From positions 10,897,338 to 10,961,337 of the forward strand of contig NC_092028.1 in NCBI RefSeq assembly GCF_042242105.1: a stretch of 64,000 bases of DNA. Direction: 5' to 3'. The DNA is from Pempheris klunzingeri. Lineage: Eukaryota; Chordata; Actinopteri; Acropomatiformes; Pempheridae. Below the pieces are notes generated by a model. The model saw only the letters and a program-made list of their open reading frames with translations, ran no database searches and was not told the origin of the DNA. The translations under genes were made by a program, and so were the position numbers. This document shows positions 11,601 to 25,540 of this stretch, piece after piece (position 1 is the stretch's first letter; each line of letters starts with the position of its first letter).

Positions 11601-14600
11601 GAATTGGGTTGGTGTGAAGAGACTGCAGGCAGATTGACCAGGTCAGGGGGGAAGAGATGAGAGTATAGGGAGGTGCAGGAATCCCACAAAGAAGGATCAC
11701 TCTGCTCACCTGAAAACACCAGAGAGCTATATAACTTATCCTCAAAATGTACCACATGCAAACAGGGAAACAAGAAATGGAGGCACCTCTTTCTCTGGTT
11801 TCTTTTATTGTGATTCAAAGCCAAATGAAAAAATAGAGAATCATGGACAATTATCATTAAAGTTTTTTTCTGAATGACTGATGACTAATTTTGTAAGAAG
11901 TTTGTGACTTTTGTTCACACAAAGCATGGCATCAAATATACCTGTAATGTTATCATTCTCATCACTGCCCCAGGATTCCATGTCAATCCTTGTCAGAGCA
12001 GAAAACCATTGTTAATCAAATGAAATAAAGGTGAATAAATGAGTTACAACAAGCTGAAAATATGCAGGGTTATGAGGTGCTGATGAACTCACTCTGTGTT
12101 GAATCGTCGGTTGATGGAGTTCATACAAGGAGGAAAAGGGAATGTGGAGAGCCGATTAATTTCCTTTTCATTGTCTTCTGTCTGAGGGTAGATTAGAAGA
12201 TACTGAGTCTGACTCTTTCATTTTTTCTCTCTCGTTTTCTTTCAGTCCTGTGTTTGTCAATGAGCACAGATTTGATACTCACTGATGAAAGGAGATTCTC
12301 CTCTGAGTTAGAACGAGAATCTGTGAAGGAGCAGATAGAATATTTGAATACATAAAGTACATCTGTATGAAATACACAAAGCAATCAAGTCCAAATATTT
12401 TCCAGGTGTCAGCGCGCACAACTCACCCTCTGAGTTTTCATTGGCTTGGCCATTGGAGGGCACCTGTGACACAGAGAAGTAAATAGAGGACGACTACACA
12501 GCTACTTAGCAATATTGTGCAGGTACCAACACGCTAAGAGTTGCATAAGAGTCTACTACAGTGCCCCTCTGCTACTCTAGACAATCTAGAAAAAAATACT
12601 TTGCCGTCCAAAAGCTACATTCCTCTCATAATAACAACTTAACAACAAGGGGAGAAAACATGTTGTTGCAAGTACTTACACTACATAAATAACAGTTAAA
12701 GCTCCTATGATTGGCAGCAGCACCATATTCCTGTGCTTCTGATTTAGATCATAACAAAGGTGAACCTAAATTTGTTGTGAGTTTGATGGAGATGAATGCC
12801 AGCCCTGACCTTTCGTAGCAGCAGACGGTTGCCATTGGTCTGAGGTCTCGGGTTCAGACTGAGGGAACAGCAGGGGCCGTAGCACTGGTCCTCACTGCAC
12901 AGGGACAGGTGAGACTGGGGAGCAGAAACAATGAATAATATACGTATAAAATGCTCTGGGGTTGGATTGAAAAAACAGTGCTGCACTCCTAAATTGCAAT
13001 ACTCTGCTGTGTTAACTCACACAGTGCAGACAAGGGCTGCTCTGCTCCATTTGCTCCCGGCATCTCTCCCTCTCTCTCTCCAGCTCCCTCTGCTGCTGCT
13101 CCAGGTTGGCCTGCAGCTCTGCAATGCGTTTCCGCAGACGGTTCTTATCCAGCAGACAGTCAGTGTACTCCAACTGCAGGCTGTCTCGACTACGCAGAGC
13201 CTGGCAAAAAGGTGAACAAAGACAGTGATAAGAAATTTGGAAAAGTTGTCAAAATTAGTTGGATGGTTGGAGACCCTCCATTCACACTGACCTGGTCTCT
13301 CTCCTTTTCCAGCTCCATGATCTGGTTGAAATAGGACACACTCCTCTTCTGCTCAGTCTCCCAGTCCAGCTGGAGAGTCCTCACCTTCAGCTGTAGCTGC
13401 TCGCACTGCGACTCCAGCTAGAAACATAGTTTACCATTACAACCTCTATTCAAAGGCAGAATGGAGATGTTTAAAGTTAAAAATTGAATCTTAAAGACTA
13501 TTGGGACAACTGTTCACCTTGTCCCTGTGCTCCTCAGTGCTCTGTAGCTCCCCTTGTAGCCTGGTAATGATATCACAGAGCTCCTGCCTCTGCTCTGCAG
13601 ACTCCCTGCGGTCCTGCTGTAGGATATCCATCAGAGCCTGAGGTAAACAGCAGAAAGAACATTTTTACAACATGAAGCACTGCATTTTTAGAGACATCAT
13701 GAGAAAAAGGAAGAAAAATCTTCTAAATGATAAACACTGCAGATTAAAAAACATACTATGACTCCAGTGGCAGGACCTGAGTTCCTCATCTGAGTTCCTG
13801 TATTCTCAGCTTTATGAACCTCAGTACGGTGCTGCGGTTTTTCTGGTAAAGAAGGTGGAGAACCATTTACTCCACTAGAGAGCAAACTTTTTTTTGCTGG
13901 TGTAGTGATCCCTGGAGTATTGATTGTTTCTTCCTCTGCCTTGATCAACCTGGAATTTAGCTCCTCTACCTGTATGGAGAACAAGCAAAGCAGCCATAAA
14001 GACATATGGTACCATGAGCTGACATTTTGAAATGCAGACTTTTCTACATCAGGCGTATGTAATACAAGAATATATCTCCCCTCTAAATCTTTATTCCAGA
14101 AATAAAGGCGTTGGGGGTAAATAAAAGGTAAACCAAAGGGTTTATAATACACAATCACAATACCTACTACAACCCTCTACTAGAAGCAGGCACAGTGCAC
14201 ATAAGGTAACAAGACTATTGTGGAAATAATGCAGTTGATCTTTTAGGCCAGCTATTCAAAACCAAGTGATTTGTACCTCACTGGTATGATCAACTTGTTG
14301 TGACAGTGCACAAACCAAATAAAAAGAAGGCTGATAGCACCTACACACTGAACTGCTCACGTTAGTTGTGATGTTGCAGTTGCACGCTGCAGCAGTTTCA
14401 CTTGACCTGCCTTGACCGCCTTATTTGCTGCCTTATCACACCAGCAAATAAACCCCACAAAAACAGCCCGTCTCTACATATGGGGGAAACACTGTTATTA
14501 ATAAATTCATCACCTCTGCAGCAAGTATACAGCTGCTTTTACAGTCAAGATCAGCTGAGGAATGTGGTCACAGAAAGGGAATGACTCATCCTCTCACTTC

Positions 14601-17600
14601 ACACTCACTTCAGCAGCCTTCAGTGCAGTTTCTCACTAAAAGGCTGTTTTTAGACAACTCCTCAGTATTTGTGCTTCAACTATATGCTGCTCCCAACCGA
14701 CCTACCTGCCTCAGTAGCTCTCTCTCACGGTTGGAGGCCTTGCCTTGTTCCTCCAGGGCCCTGGAATACTTCACAGCCTGCTCCAGGTGCCTGTCCTTCA
14801 GCTTGCCCAACTCTCGACTGGCCGACTCCCAGTCCTGACGCAGCCTAGAGATCACAAATCATCCAGTACACACATTCTCTTATTTTTCTCATTGATTCAT
14901 TTTTATGAAAGACAAGGTAAACAATGTGCCTTGTGTGACAAGTTATCCAATCATGAATTCATTATAGTTAGTTCACTTACTGAAGCTTCATGAGGAAATC
15001 CTTTTATTATGAATGTGTAGATTCACACAGCACATTTCACCCCTCAAATAGAATCTTAGTTAGTCTCTTAATTGCAGAGGATCTTTGCCAAAATAAAGTG
15101 AAGCCATCTACAAGGGAAGTTATTAGGCTCAATGGTCAGTAAAAGAGTTACTGGAGTTGTGCAGCACGTATTCATTCTCTGACACAAGGTTTTCTTTTCA
15201 CAGCCTGATATCAGTAAGATGCAAACTTAGGGGAACTACAAAAGTGACACAAACCTCTCTAACTGCAGTCTGTCGTGACGCAACCCCTGAGCTTTATGTT
15301 CAGCGCGACTGCGCTCCTCCTCCGCCACCCGGCAGCGATGAGACAGGCGTCGCTCACACATACGGCTGTTTCGAAGCTGTTCCCTCAGTTTACGCACCTC
15401 CAAAAGCAGAAACTGAGTCAAACCCTCTGGACCCTCCTCATCTATGGAGTACAGACAGGTGGAGGTTAAGTTTTAGATCATGGGGGTTACTGGTTAAAGT
15501 ATGGTGAAGGTAAACTTCCATGTAAGTCAGAGAGGCTTCTTTTAATGTGTGAAGGGAAAGGACGGGTGTATGAATCTGTGTTTTATTTCTGGGTGACAAG
15601 CAGAGAAACCTACTTTTGAGCTAAGATTTCCTCTCAGGTTCCCATTCTGGCTCTACATATTTTGATCTTTGCTTTAGAGACCATTAATGGCAACTGATGG
15701 CCTTCATTCCTTTAGATACTCCTGAGTATCATAATAACAAAGACCTGTGTGCTCAGCTCTGCAGAGAGAACCTCCCTACTAGACAACATTGAGCACTGAG
15801 TTTCTGGCTCTGAAAGTGAGCTGTTAACCAATCTTTAAGTGCTTGTATCTCAGGTCTGTTTGCTGGCCAGGTAACATTCAAATATACTTTTCAAAGTTTG
15901 AATGTCTTAACACAGTTATAGTTAATGTTTCCAATCAAATCATTATATATATTCACTATTGAAATACTTCAATAGTCTTGACAGAGACCCTGATGCAAAC
16001 ATGTCATTTGATTCAAAAGGTATCCATGAAAATTCTCATACTGCAATAAGATATTTCTCTTTCTTCTCGATCCTTCTCTCTTCACATACAATATATGATC
16101 AACAAAAAAATTCCTGACAAAAAAATTTTTTAGATCTTTTCAGTGGGCCAGCAGTTTGAACGGCTTTTAATAGGCCTTATTCACAGGACATTTTTACATG
16201 TCATGTAGGTATTTTGGTTGATTTCTTTCAAGTTTCAATTTAAGGACTAGGTCTAACTCAGCTGTGTGACGTGTGGTGAGTCGACTCTTGACACGCAGAG
16301 ACATCCCTGCTTACCCAGAATGAGGGAGCATCGTTGCGTTGGCTGTTCTCCAGTCAGCTGCGTGTACTGCTCTGGGTGGTAAAACTCCAGTGATTCCATG
16401 AAGGCTTGAAGCCCCCTCTGGCCCTGTCCACGCAGAATGTCCAGCAAACGACCTGTTCAGTGAAAGGGAAATACAAAGTCTGAAAAGCTGTAATGATGTG
16501 GAATAAATTACTGTCTTAGACACACTGTCTTTAACTATGATAATGTGAGAAAAACACATTAGATAGATGCTTGCTCAAGTCACCACTTTGGCACTGCAAA
16601 CTACCAGTCTAACCACAAAAATGCTGCCTCTTTGATGTGAGCATCATTTACCCCTATAGTTACATAGGCATTTCAAACATGACCATGATGAATGACTGGC
16701 TCCAGGATGAGCTAACTCACTGGCAATGAAACAACATTGATATGAACTGAATGTTTAGGTGCTCTTCATCTCCTCTTTGCTCTTCTTTATCATCTTTCAC
16801 TCCTCATTCTTCCCTCTCTGTCCGCCTTACACTCCCCTATACTTATCGCTGTCTTTCATCTTAGTCTCTCCTTAGTTTCTGCTTGTTTTTATCACTGCAC
16901 CATTTCTCTTTACCAACCTGTTGCTGCCTGACAACCTGCTGCGCAATCCTTTACACATAATGTTTCTTCTTTGGGACTTTTACAGATTTGTTTCCTCTAA
17001 GCAGCCAGTTATATCAGTTTATCTTAGTAAAGGTCATCTATCATTTGTCTCATAAAGGCAAAAATGCCAGAAATCTGTAATGCAAGAAATTTCCTCTATC
17101 CTTTTTAATAACAATAACCACATTTGTTTAATTTGATTTTCTAATAAGGCCCCATGTGTTTACCGTATAAACTACAACATGCCCATGGATGTAGAGACAC
17201 TTATCACTGGATTATTTTAATACTGAAGAAATCATTGCGCTAATTCTCAGGGAAATTCTGAGGTTAGTTACAAGGAGTGTCTTCTCTATAGTGTCGAAAA
17301 GGTTTTATGGATGTTTATTCAAGATGGGCATTGGAGATAATCCTATCCTCAGAAATTGTGACTGAATGTCATGTCAAATGAATATGATTAAATCGGATGA
17401 TTTTGCTTCAGGTGCTCAATTTAGCTGCGTGGTTGGTGTTGCTATGTTGATTTATTGATGTTTTCAAATGCAATTTTACTCCTCTCACCGGCCTTGCTGA
17501 TGCGCAGTGGGTACTGTGTGGAGTTGAGCACCTCGTCTTCATCCTGTTCATCTATGACCTTGCACTGGCGCAGATATGGGGTGAGTTTGGCCGGGTTGAG

Positions 17601-19506
17601 GATGCGTGTGAGCTTGTGCCGTACCCCCTCCACGCGATCCCAAAGCTCCTCACAGCGCTCCTCTGACCATGAAGGAGAAGATCGTGCCTCCTCTTGCGGT
17701 ATGTCCCCCTCCACTGCCCAAAGCGTGACACCTGAGAAAAGCAGGTACGGTAAGTTTGAGTACTGTAAAAAGGATCGTGCATTGAGAGAGACAAGAAGAC
17801 AGAAAGGTTGTCCATCTCTTCTTATTCTTATTCTAATTAAGTGACTAACTTTTCTTTAAAGTGTGAGTCAGATGGAGCTCCTTACTGGAAATCTTCCAAA
17901 GAATGCTGGGGGGGATTTATTCCCTACAAAATAGAGGCCTGACACATGAACATTTGACCTGAAGCCATTTGCCCTGGGCACAGCTGATAAGGTGTTAAAT
18001 CTCATATGAATCTCTCATATTTGCATGAATGAACAACTTGTATAAGTGAGTTAATATCACAGCAGCAGTGCTTTTAGAATCTGTTCAATTCCTGCTGAGC
18101 AAAGGGCCTGCTGTTATGAGGGCCATAAACTATAGTGGTCAGGATTCTTTGTGGGTCAGTGTCTCAGAGAGCAGGAATGACAATACTGGCGTGACTCATA
18201 TTGCACACCTAAAAACACACCAGTGGACCGCAGACAGAAACTTTGGTAGTCCCAGTCACTCCACACTGTGGAGGAGACCAGGAGAGAAAAGTGAATAAAT
18301 CTGCCACTACAGGAGTAGAGACCATCTACATATATACTTCTTATACTAGCAATGACAACATAATTGTTGTTTCTATCATTGGTGATGCAAGGGAGGGAAT
18401 GCTTTTACCAGCCTTCCAAATCCAGTGAGAAATTGCTGAACAAGGCACACTAAAACAACACAAGCCCCAAAAAGCTGTGTTGATCCACAGGCAAAATCCC
18501 ATGTCTCATTTCTGTTGGTTTAACAAATGTAGTGTGTCTGTTATAATCACAAATGTCCTGGTCACCAGCTTGGTGCTCATCTCACTGCTGTCTGAGATGT
18601 AAGTAAGCATTTAATTTCGCCTCATTTTAGAATGCTTCATGGTTTTTTGGCTTCATATCAGCCTAAAAAAGACATCATTCTACGCCTTGATAACCTGTGA
18701 TTAATACACTTTGTAGGGTAAATTACTTAAAATTAAATCCTAGACACAACCAGTGACCCACAAACAAATGAAATAAAATGAAAACCCTATAAATTGCCCT
18801 CAGTATCTCCCTGTTGTTATCCATCCTAGTAATTACTAATAATGAGAGTAAGGTGCCTGCTGCTCTGTGCAGCTGATCTGAAATATCTGAGCTATCAGGC
18901 AGGCTGAGGCAGGCCTGGAATCTCAGCATTACCCATAAACAACCAGACACATTGTTCTCATGTGACTACCACTACAAGTCCTCCACCTTACACTCGAAGC
19001 AGTAGAAAACACTCAGACGCCAGATATGAATACTATCCTCTTAGAAAATGATTGATTGAGAGAAAACTGTAGAAAATTCTTAGTCGGCACTTCTAAATGA
19101 AGATCTGCTCTCCATTCAGGGACAAAAAAACAAATAATGGCACAAACCTACAATGCTGTCATAAAATAAGATAGGATAAGATAAGATCAACTTTATTGAT
19201 CCCAAAGGAAATTACTTTGCCAGAGAACAATACAAAAGTTGAAGCAACAATACAAAACAAGAAGAATGGTGTAGAAGATATAAAAATATCAATGTATTTA
19301 ATAATAGTGATGTATTAGATAGTTTAACTCTAAACGGCCACGTTTTAATTTTGCTTAAAAGTCTGGAAAATGTAGTGTTGAATGATGATATATCACTATA
19401 TACCGTCTATACCATAGCCTTGCTGTCATTTACAAATATGGACACATAGAAATAGAGTCAACTGCGCCCAAACTGTTGAAATCTTAAATGTCAGCTTACC
19501 ACTCAT
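8615..19506 (-). CDS. card10: CARD10 / CARMA3, CARD-coiled coil-MAGUK scaffold (complete model)
   Basis: CARMA3 joins receptor and PKC signalling to BCL10-MALT1 and NF-kB in non-lymphoid cells. Exons in transcript order: 19506-19500, 17731-17489, 16452-16315, 15441-15255, 14844-14706, 13969-13757, 13637-13518, 13417-13292, 13200-13021, 12914-12810, 12463-12427, 12320-12283, 12181-12093, 11988-11942, 11709-11589, 11398-11221, 10948-10825, 10688-10451, 10213-10147, 10026-9924, 9809-9651, 9511-9399, 9121-9006, 8822-8615. They total 3096 nt (1031 aa plus stop), close to human CARD10. The CARD (about residues 25-115) has [31 protein letters not shown] opens the coiled coil (about 130-450). EKEINRLS in the linker, the WDRVEGVRH start and the cdc42ep1 neighbourhood favour CARD10 over CARD11/14. 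PDZ-like ([18 protein letters not shown], about 610-660), SH3-like (about 700-780) and guanylate-kinase-like (about 840-1031) regions follow. The first coding exon is only 7 nt. Confidence 0.92.
19164..19260 (-). mobile_element. 3' end of a non-LTR retrotransposon (L2-like), minus orientation
   Basis: Read on the minus strand, a segment with TTTGGGATCAATAAAGTTGA is followed by degenerate ATCTT/ATCCT repeats, the typical 3' terminus of teleost L2-clade elements. Only the tail is recognisable; it sits in the first card10 intron. Confidence 0.55.
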
Positions 19507-19730
19507 GTCTTGGACCTGCTTGAATCCCTGAGGAAGATGAGGCCAAGTGAAATGCAATGTTATCAAGCCCTCCACATCCCGTTTAGGTCCGGAGATGCGT
19601 CAGGAGTGAAACTGAGCTGTGAGGTCAGTGAGTGTGGAGGAGCGCACGGGTCCTCCTCCTCTCACACCTTGGCGCACTCAGCTCCTCCGCCCTCGATCAA
19701 CCTCCACCGGCCAATCGGCAGCAAAGAACA
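19507..19730 (-). promoter_or_regulatory. card10: card10 5' UTR and proximal promoter region
   Basis: The start codon at 19506-19504 is followed at once by a strong donor (ATGAGTG|GTAAGC), so this stretch should hold the 5' UTR. It is locally GC-rich with several CpGs, and has a CCAAT element (GGCCAATCGG, plus strand) near 19710. No TATA box is evident. The TSS position is a guess. Confidence 0.35.
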
Positions 19731-19859
19731 ACGGAAAAAAGTCCCACTTGCCGCCACATCACAGAGAATTTCCACTTTCAAATCTTTCCACATTGGTCAG
19801 GAAAGGTTCGACAGCAAACGATACAAGTGTGATGTCTGTGTGGGAGAGTCTTAAAGCAC

Positions 19860-22800
19860 TAGATGGCGCTTTCACCCAATGATTGTCCACTCATGAAGTT
19901 GTCCCCTCTAAGTACAGGATTACAGTGGTGTTGTGGTATTGCAAACTATTAGAGTGCAGAGTAAAAAGTATTATCAAGTAAGTAAGTAGTAAGTATTAAT
20001 TTGTTTTCAAAAATTCAGAATTTTGTGATGAAGGCTCGCAACAGAAACGTCACATAAAGACTAGAAGATATGACTCAGACTGTGAGTCACTCCTCAGGTG
20101 TTTCACTGCAGTCAAGAGCATAAAATAGCTCCTCATCTTGTAAATCTACAGGGGAAACAGTTTCTTATTGTAGGATCAGTAGGTAGGAAAGTAGGCCAGT
20201 CATCAGCACTGGTCTTTTACATCGAAACACAATGACACATAGTTTCACCCTCACTTTTTTTCTTGGTTAATGCTTGTACGCCTATGGTTGTTCTTCCTTG
20301 AGCACTACCCACAGACTGACTGCAATTAATGCGTGGGACAGCTGACTCATACTGTTTAATCTAGACTACTACCAGGTAACTCAGTACACCACCTAATAAT
20401 GGGTTTAGCTTGGAAATGAAACCAGGAAGTGACGTAAAGGTTAAAACAAGTAGAGGCAAGTGCATCTTGCCAAAAAAAGCCTTGTGCGAATTAGTGTGAT
20501 GATAACATTTCATATTCAAGATCAGTTAACACCAGGTGAAATACTTACTGGCCTTCTGAGCATGAAATGAGAAGAAAAGGTGGCACAATTCAAATGATGT
20601 TCAATACATGCACAGGATATAATGTGATCAAAATCATCAGTTTATAAAAATACTTTTTATTCATACATAAAGGTTCAATCTGAATTTGAAATGGTACTAA
20701 TGACTAATAGTAGCACGAAGACAGACAGGAAATATGGGGTGCCCGGCACAAGAATGTGTCTTTTCTTTGGCATGTGGACAGGAAATCTCAGGCTGCCCTC
20801 CGTCTCAGGACCTCCCCTGAATAAATAGGCCTCCTGTTTCAGTCTCACTACTGCTGCAAGGAGATAGCTCAGGTTAATGTAGATGTGTTATGTAAAGAGG
20901 ATATGATATTATGTATTTGTGTCTAGTTATACACAACAGGAAATGTAGACGGGTGAGAATGCTCTCTCTGTAAATATCCTCTGAATAAACTGGCTAGGTT
21001 GCTGATAAATGCATACCTTGCAGCAGGCTGTGGCCATACTTAGTTTGTGCTGTTGAATAATAGCATTGATGAGATCATTTCATTTTATACACCCACAGAA
21101 GGACCTGTAGTTATATACCTATCACAAAAAAATAGGCCTAAAAATAGTTGAGCAGTGTTGCATGTATAATCCTAACCATGTGTAGGGAGACTATATAATC
21201 TTATGAGCTTTAATCTATTGATTTGATGATTGATTTTAAATGTGAGAGTTTACCGAAAGGAAATAAAGTAGGTCATATAAATAATTCCAGTTCCTCCTTG
21301 TGGTTTTATCTCGTGCTGCTATCTCTTTCTTTCTGTCTGCCCCTCCCTGCTCCCTCTTGCCTATTCTGTTCTTCTTCCATTCCTTCTTTTCTCCCACTCT
21401 CTGTCTGACTGTTTGTCATTTACTCTGTGCTTCTCCCTCCGACAGACCAATCCATCCTCCAACAGTACGTCCAGGCCTTGGTGTTGGGAGGGAGGGGGAG
21501 CTGCAGTGGAAGAGCATTCCTGTTGTCTCTGAGGTGACAGCGGCACAGAGGAGCCATTGACAGCAGCTCTGGACCCCACAGTTTGCTCATGCTGTACTGT
21601 GTGATATTGTGGCAGTTCAGTGACACAGAACTAGACCATGCAGAATTCCTTAAGTGCCCCACACACTTTAGTTTTTAGTTCTTAAGCTGATTTTTTTGTT
21701 CTACACACAATGAGTAGATGAGCAGGTGTTGCTTAAGTGTCATTTTGAAAAGACAAAGTTGTTAAATGAGATAGATGTGTGAACCACTGTGATTTGTCTT
21801 GACCAACACTTAGCAGAGGACAGTTTTCACTGCTGCACTTTGTGGAAAAAGCAACGTTTCTTAAAACTGCTGTCCATCAGACGTTAAGAATTGATTTAAA
21901 TACAACTTCATGTATTCATTTATAACAATTCAACAACACTTAAACAGCACCAGTGTCTGTGAGTTTCATTTCTCTGTTTGTTCTGCTCTGATCCTGCCCG
22001 GCACACAACGGGCCTGGCTCTTCAGCCAGCAGCTGACCCCCTATGGCTCCATCTATGACTCAAGCCTGGCGGCTGCACAGAATCGCCCCTTTGTGTCCCT
22101 GAAGAATGTGTCTTTTCTGACTTTTTTTGGAAAACAGAGTCAGGGGGAGAGAGAGAGAGGGATGGGGGCATGAGTAATTTGAATCTATTGAGACAGATTC
22201 AAATCTTGACATGTGATTTATGCTTCCTTTGTAGGCAGACTATTGTGACAGTAGCTTTCACTATTGATCAGGCTGCTTGGTACTCAAGATACCCTTGACG
22301 ATTATAAGTGAGAAGTGAGTATCAGACGCCAATGAAACACATGTGTTTCTCTCCACTCTCTCTTCGAAAGAGGCAAATATATTTTGATGCTGCTCTGTGT
22401 GGATTAATTTGCCCTGACCAAGAAAGCCACTACACAGTTAATATGTCCTCCTATTCTCAGCTCAGCAACTGTGTCATGTATGGCCGCACCAGTGTAGCTT
22501 AATGAAATCTTGCAAATGTCCCACAGTAATACCATGCAATTTCCTGTTTAACATGGAATCAACATCAATAATACCAGAGGGTCAGAGTGAGGGGAGGAAT
22601 TCTTATTGAAGCAAACAAGAAGCCTGGAAAAACAATGAGTGGGACAAAAATATTTGTAAATTTAAACCAGCGGCCACTTTTTATTTACCTTTGAATGAAC
22701 TTGAAAAACTTGTTGATTTGATTTTCCTGGCCTTGCTGTGTGAAAGGTTTTACAAAGCAATGCTGGAGGAGTTTTTGTTTTTGCTGACATGGAGACTATG

Positions 22801-24220
22801 CAGCTGATACTTCTTGATACAAATCAGACCTCACCAGACTTGAGGAGGCTTGTAGAAGTCATCATCCAACCAGGGCACAGTAAAGGACCACCTGAAGATA
22901 CAAGTTCACACAAGTTTTTAAATCATCTCCTGGTCCAAGCTTCTCTCGCTCTTAGAATGAAAGAAGTGGGGAAATTTCTTGTCAGCAGGCCTTCCTCAGC
23001 TCAGGTTTCACAATAGTTGGCCAATAAGTACACCTGTTCCCCACACTATGACACCAAGAGTAGCCTGTTGATCGACTCATTATACTGTCTCTTTTTCTAC
23101 ATTGCCACGGACAAACATGCACACAAGCATGACTTTGTGGTGCCAGCAAAAAACTGACGCCCCGGCCTGCTCCCCTTCCTGTCACTCTCCTTCCAGAGCA
23201 GTGAGGTTTGAGTTGACGTTTGAATTACAGGGTGTTACATAGCTGTCTAAATCTGCGCTCCACCACACATTTGAACTGCAGACATAGACAGCTTTACCAA
23301 CCACTGCACATCAATTTCCAGATACACAAACAGTTTTAAAAATGCAACTATTGCTAACCACATACTAAAAGTTGCCTTAGAACAGGAACAGGGTTACATT
23401 TAGTAATAGAGCAGTCACGCATAACACTTTTGGCATCAACCATCCACATGTCTGTCGGGGTATTTGTTTGTGTGTGTATAAGCTCACATTTCAGCACATG
23501 TACCATATTCCTGCTTCTATTTTTTATGATGTCTAAATGGAAAAACTGGGAGATGACATCCAGGGGGTTACTGTTTTCTGCGTGCCTCACCTTTTGCTGG
23601 AGCACATTTCCCTGGCTTTCTGGCTTTAGGGATTCTTTTTTTAACTGACATCAACAAAATAAACACCAGGAGGAAAACCGTCCCTCTTGGGAAGGGTAAC
23701 AATAAAATAAGAGAGTGGCAGTGTGGTAAGACACTTGTGTTCTATTTCAAGCTACACAACAATGTTTTTTCTGTACTCTCACAAACAGAATGTATTTAAG
23801 GTCCAGAATGTATTTAAGGTACAGACACAGATACTAACAATTTGGAATACACTCCATACTTTTCAGGAACATTTTTTCGGATCGTTATATCACAATGACG
23901 TGATTTTCAACTTTATTACAATTATATCAAACCTTTACATGTGAAATCACCCAATAAACCCATTATCATTCATATATGTATTTATTTTTGTGAGCATTTT
24001 GAAACATGGCTGTAGATTACGTTGCAGGAATGGTCTCAAAAATCTCTGTGGATGTTTTCCACAACTTTACTTATAGAACATTTTGAACATCTTAGACAGA
24101 CAGTGTGATGCACAGCACAAGAAACAAAAATATAGAATAAACGTGGATTGGCACATCTGACTGTCACCCCTCTTCCCCCCACCCACTGCCAGGCCAGACA
24201 CTTCGAACACAAAGAGAGAA
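19860..24220. other. Intergenic region with no gene recognised
   Basis: On either strand I see only short open frames without family features. The stretch holds a pyrimidine-rich patch around 21300-21450 and an 18-bp direct duplication (CAGAATGTATTTAAGGT core) around 23788-23823. It could hold enhancers of card10 or cdc42ep1, but nothing in the sequence shows that. Confidence 0.5.
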
Positions 24221-24365
24221 AAAAAACCAAAAAAAAAAACATTATATACTAGAAGATGAATAAAATAATTATTAAATGAAATTAAATAAATAAATAGGAT
24301 AAATACATAAATAAAAGTTAAGGAAAGAAAAAAAAATAATAATAATAATTAAATAAATAAATGAA
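24220..24365. repeat. A-rich TAAA/TAAT low-complexity tract
   Basis: Runs of A, TAAA and TAAT units lie directly beside the 3' end of the LINE remnant and may belong to its 3' region. No coding potential. Confidence 0.6.
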
Positions 24366-24377
24366 GATTTACACATT

Positions 24378-25540
24378 TCAATCTTCCAGCTCAGGTGAAA
24401 AGTCTAACGAATGTACATAGTTCAAAAAAGGATCCCAAGTAACATGAAATGATTTCACAGAACCTCTTAGTGCAAACCTGAGTCTTTCAAGCTTCAAATT
24501 ATAAAGCACCTCATGAACCCATAGCGAATGTGAAGGGGGACCAGGGAGCTTCCAATTGAGGAGAATCAGACGACGAGCTAATAGGGTGGAAAACGCCAAG
24601 GCCTGTTTCAAATATTTAGGAGCACTTGTGGAGGGTGCAATGCCAAAAATCGCAGACAGACTGTTTGGAGCGATAGCATAACCGTATGCCCTAGTTAATG
24701 TATCAGAAATGTATGCCCAAAACGGCCCCGGTTCAGCACAAGACCAGAACATATGAGCATGATTTGCAGGAGATAAATTGCATCTACCACAGGTATCATT
24801 AACTGAGGGATATATTTTTGCAAGTCTTGCATTTGTATAGTGAGTTCTGAATAAGACCTTACATTGTATCAGTTTGTGCCGGGCACAGATTGACGACAAG
24901 TGAACAAGAGAAAGTGCGGATTCCCATTGTTGTTCCGTCAATTTGACATTGAGACTTTCCTCCCATACGCTTTGAACAGCAGTAAGGGAAGTAGAAGATG
25001 CAGACCAAATAGACCTATACAAAAAAGAAATGCAACCCTTAGCAATCGGATCTGTATTTAAAAGAGTATCTACTAAGGTTTCTGGGGGGCGATTTGGAAA
25101 GTGGGTGGAAAGTACTTTTTTAACATAGTCGCGAATCTGAAAGAAACAAAACAGATGATGTCGTGGGAGGTTATAATAAGTTTGAAGTTGTGTAAAAGAT
25201 GAAAAGGTCTTGTCTGTGTACATATTATTAACTGACTTTATACCATTGTTATGCCAGACCCGGAAGGCTGAGGCTCAAAGGTACAATTTCTGTATATGGA
25301 GGTCAGAGTGGATGGAGCTAGTAGGCCAAAAGCCTTTCTGAACTGACACCAGACCTTTAAAGAGACAGCAACAATAGGACAGCTGGCCAAATTCGATACA
25401 GGTAGAGGAAGTTGTGCACACAAAATTGATCGCAATGAAAATGGGAGGGCTTTGTTTTCTAAGTGTACCCACACAGGCATGGATTCTAAATCTCTGTGGA
25501 GTTTTTGATGCTCAATAAATAGATTTTGCTTGGATATTCC
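24378..25540 (-). mobile_element. Remnant of an L1/Tx1-like LINE: C-terminal part of ORF2 with zinc-binding motif
   Basis: An open stretch of about 280 codons (25223-24378) ends in a reverse-transcriptase zinc-binding region: CGRCNLSPANHAHMFWSC gives a Cys-x2-Cys followed by His and Cys, and RLILLNWKLPGPPSHSLW follows. A second open segment just upstream (25480-25238) with VWVHLENKALPF continues the same protein, but a stop and a short non-aligning stretch separate them. The catalytic reverse-transcriptase core and endonuclease are absent, so this is a 5'-truncated dead copy. The exact LINE clade needs a repeat-library search. Confidence 0.72.

Noticed and set aside
24378-25223. 281-codon open frame as a host gene
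   Set aside because: Its zinc-binding motif and context identify it as the end of a LINE ORF2, truncated and interrupted upstream.
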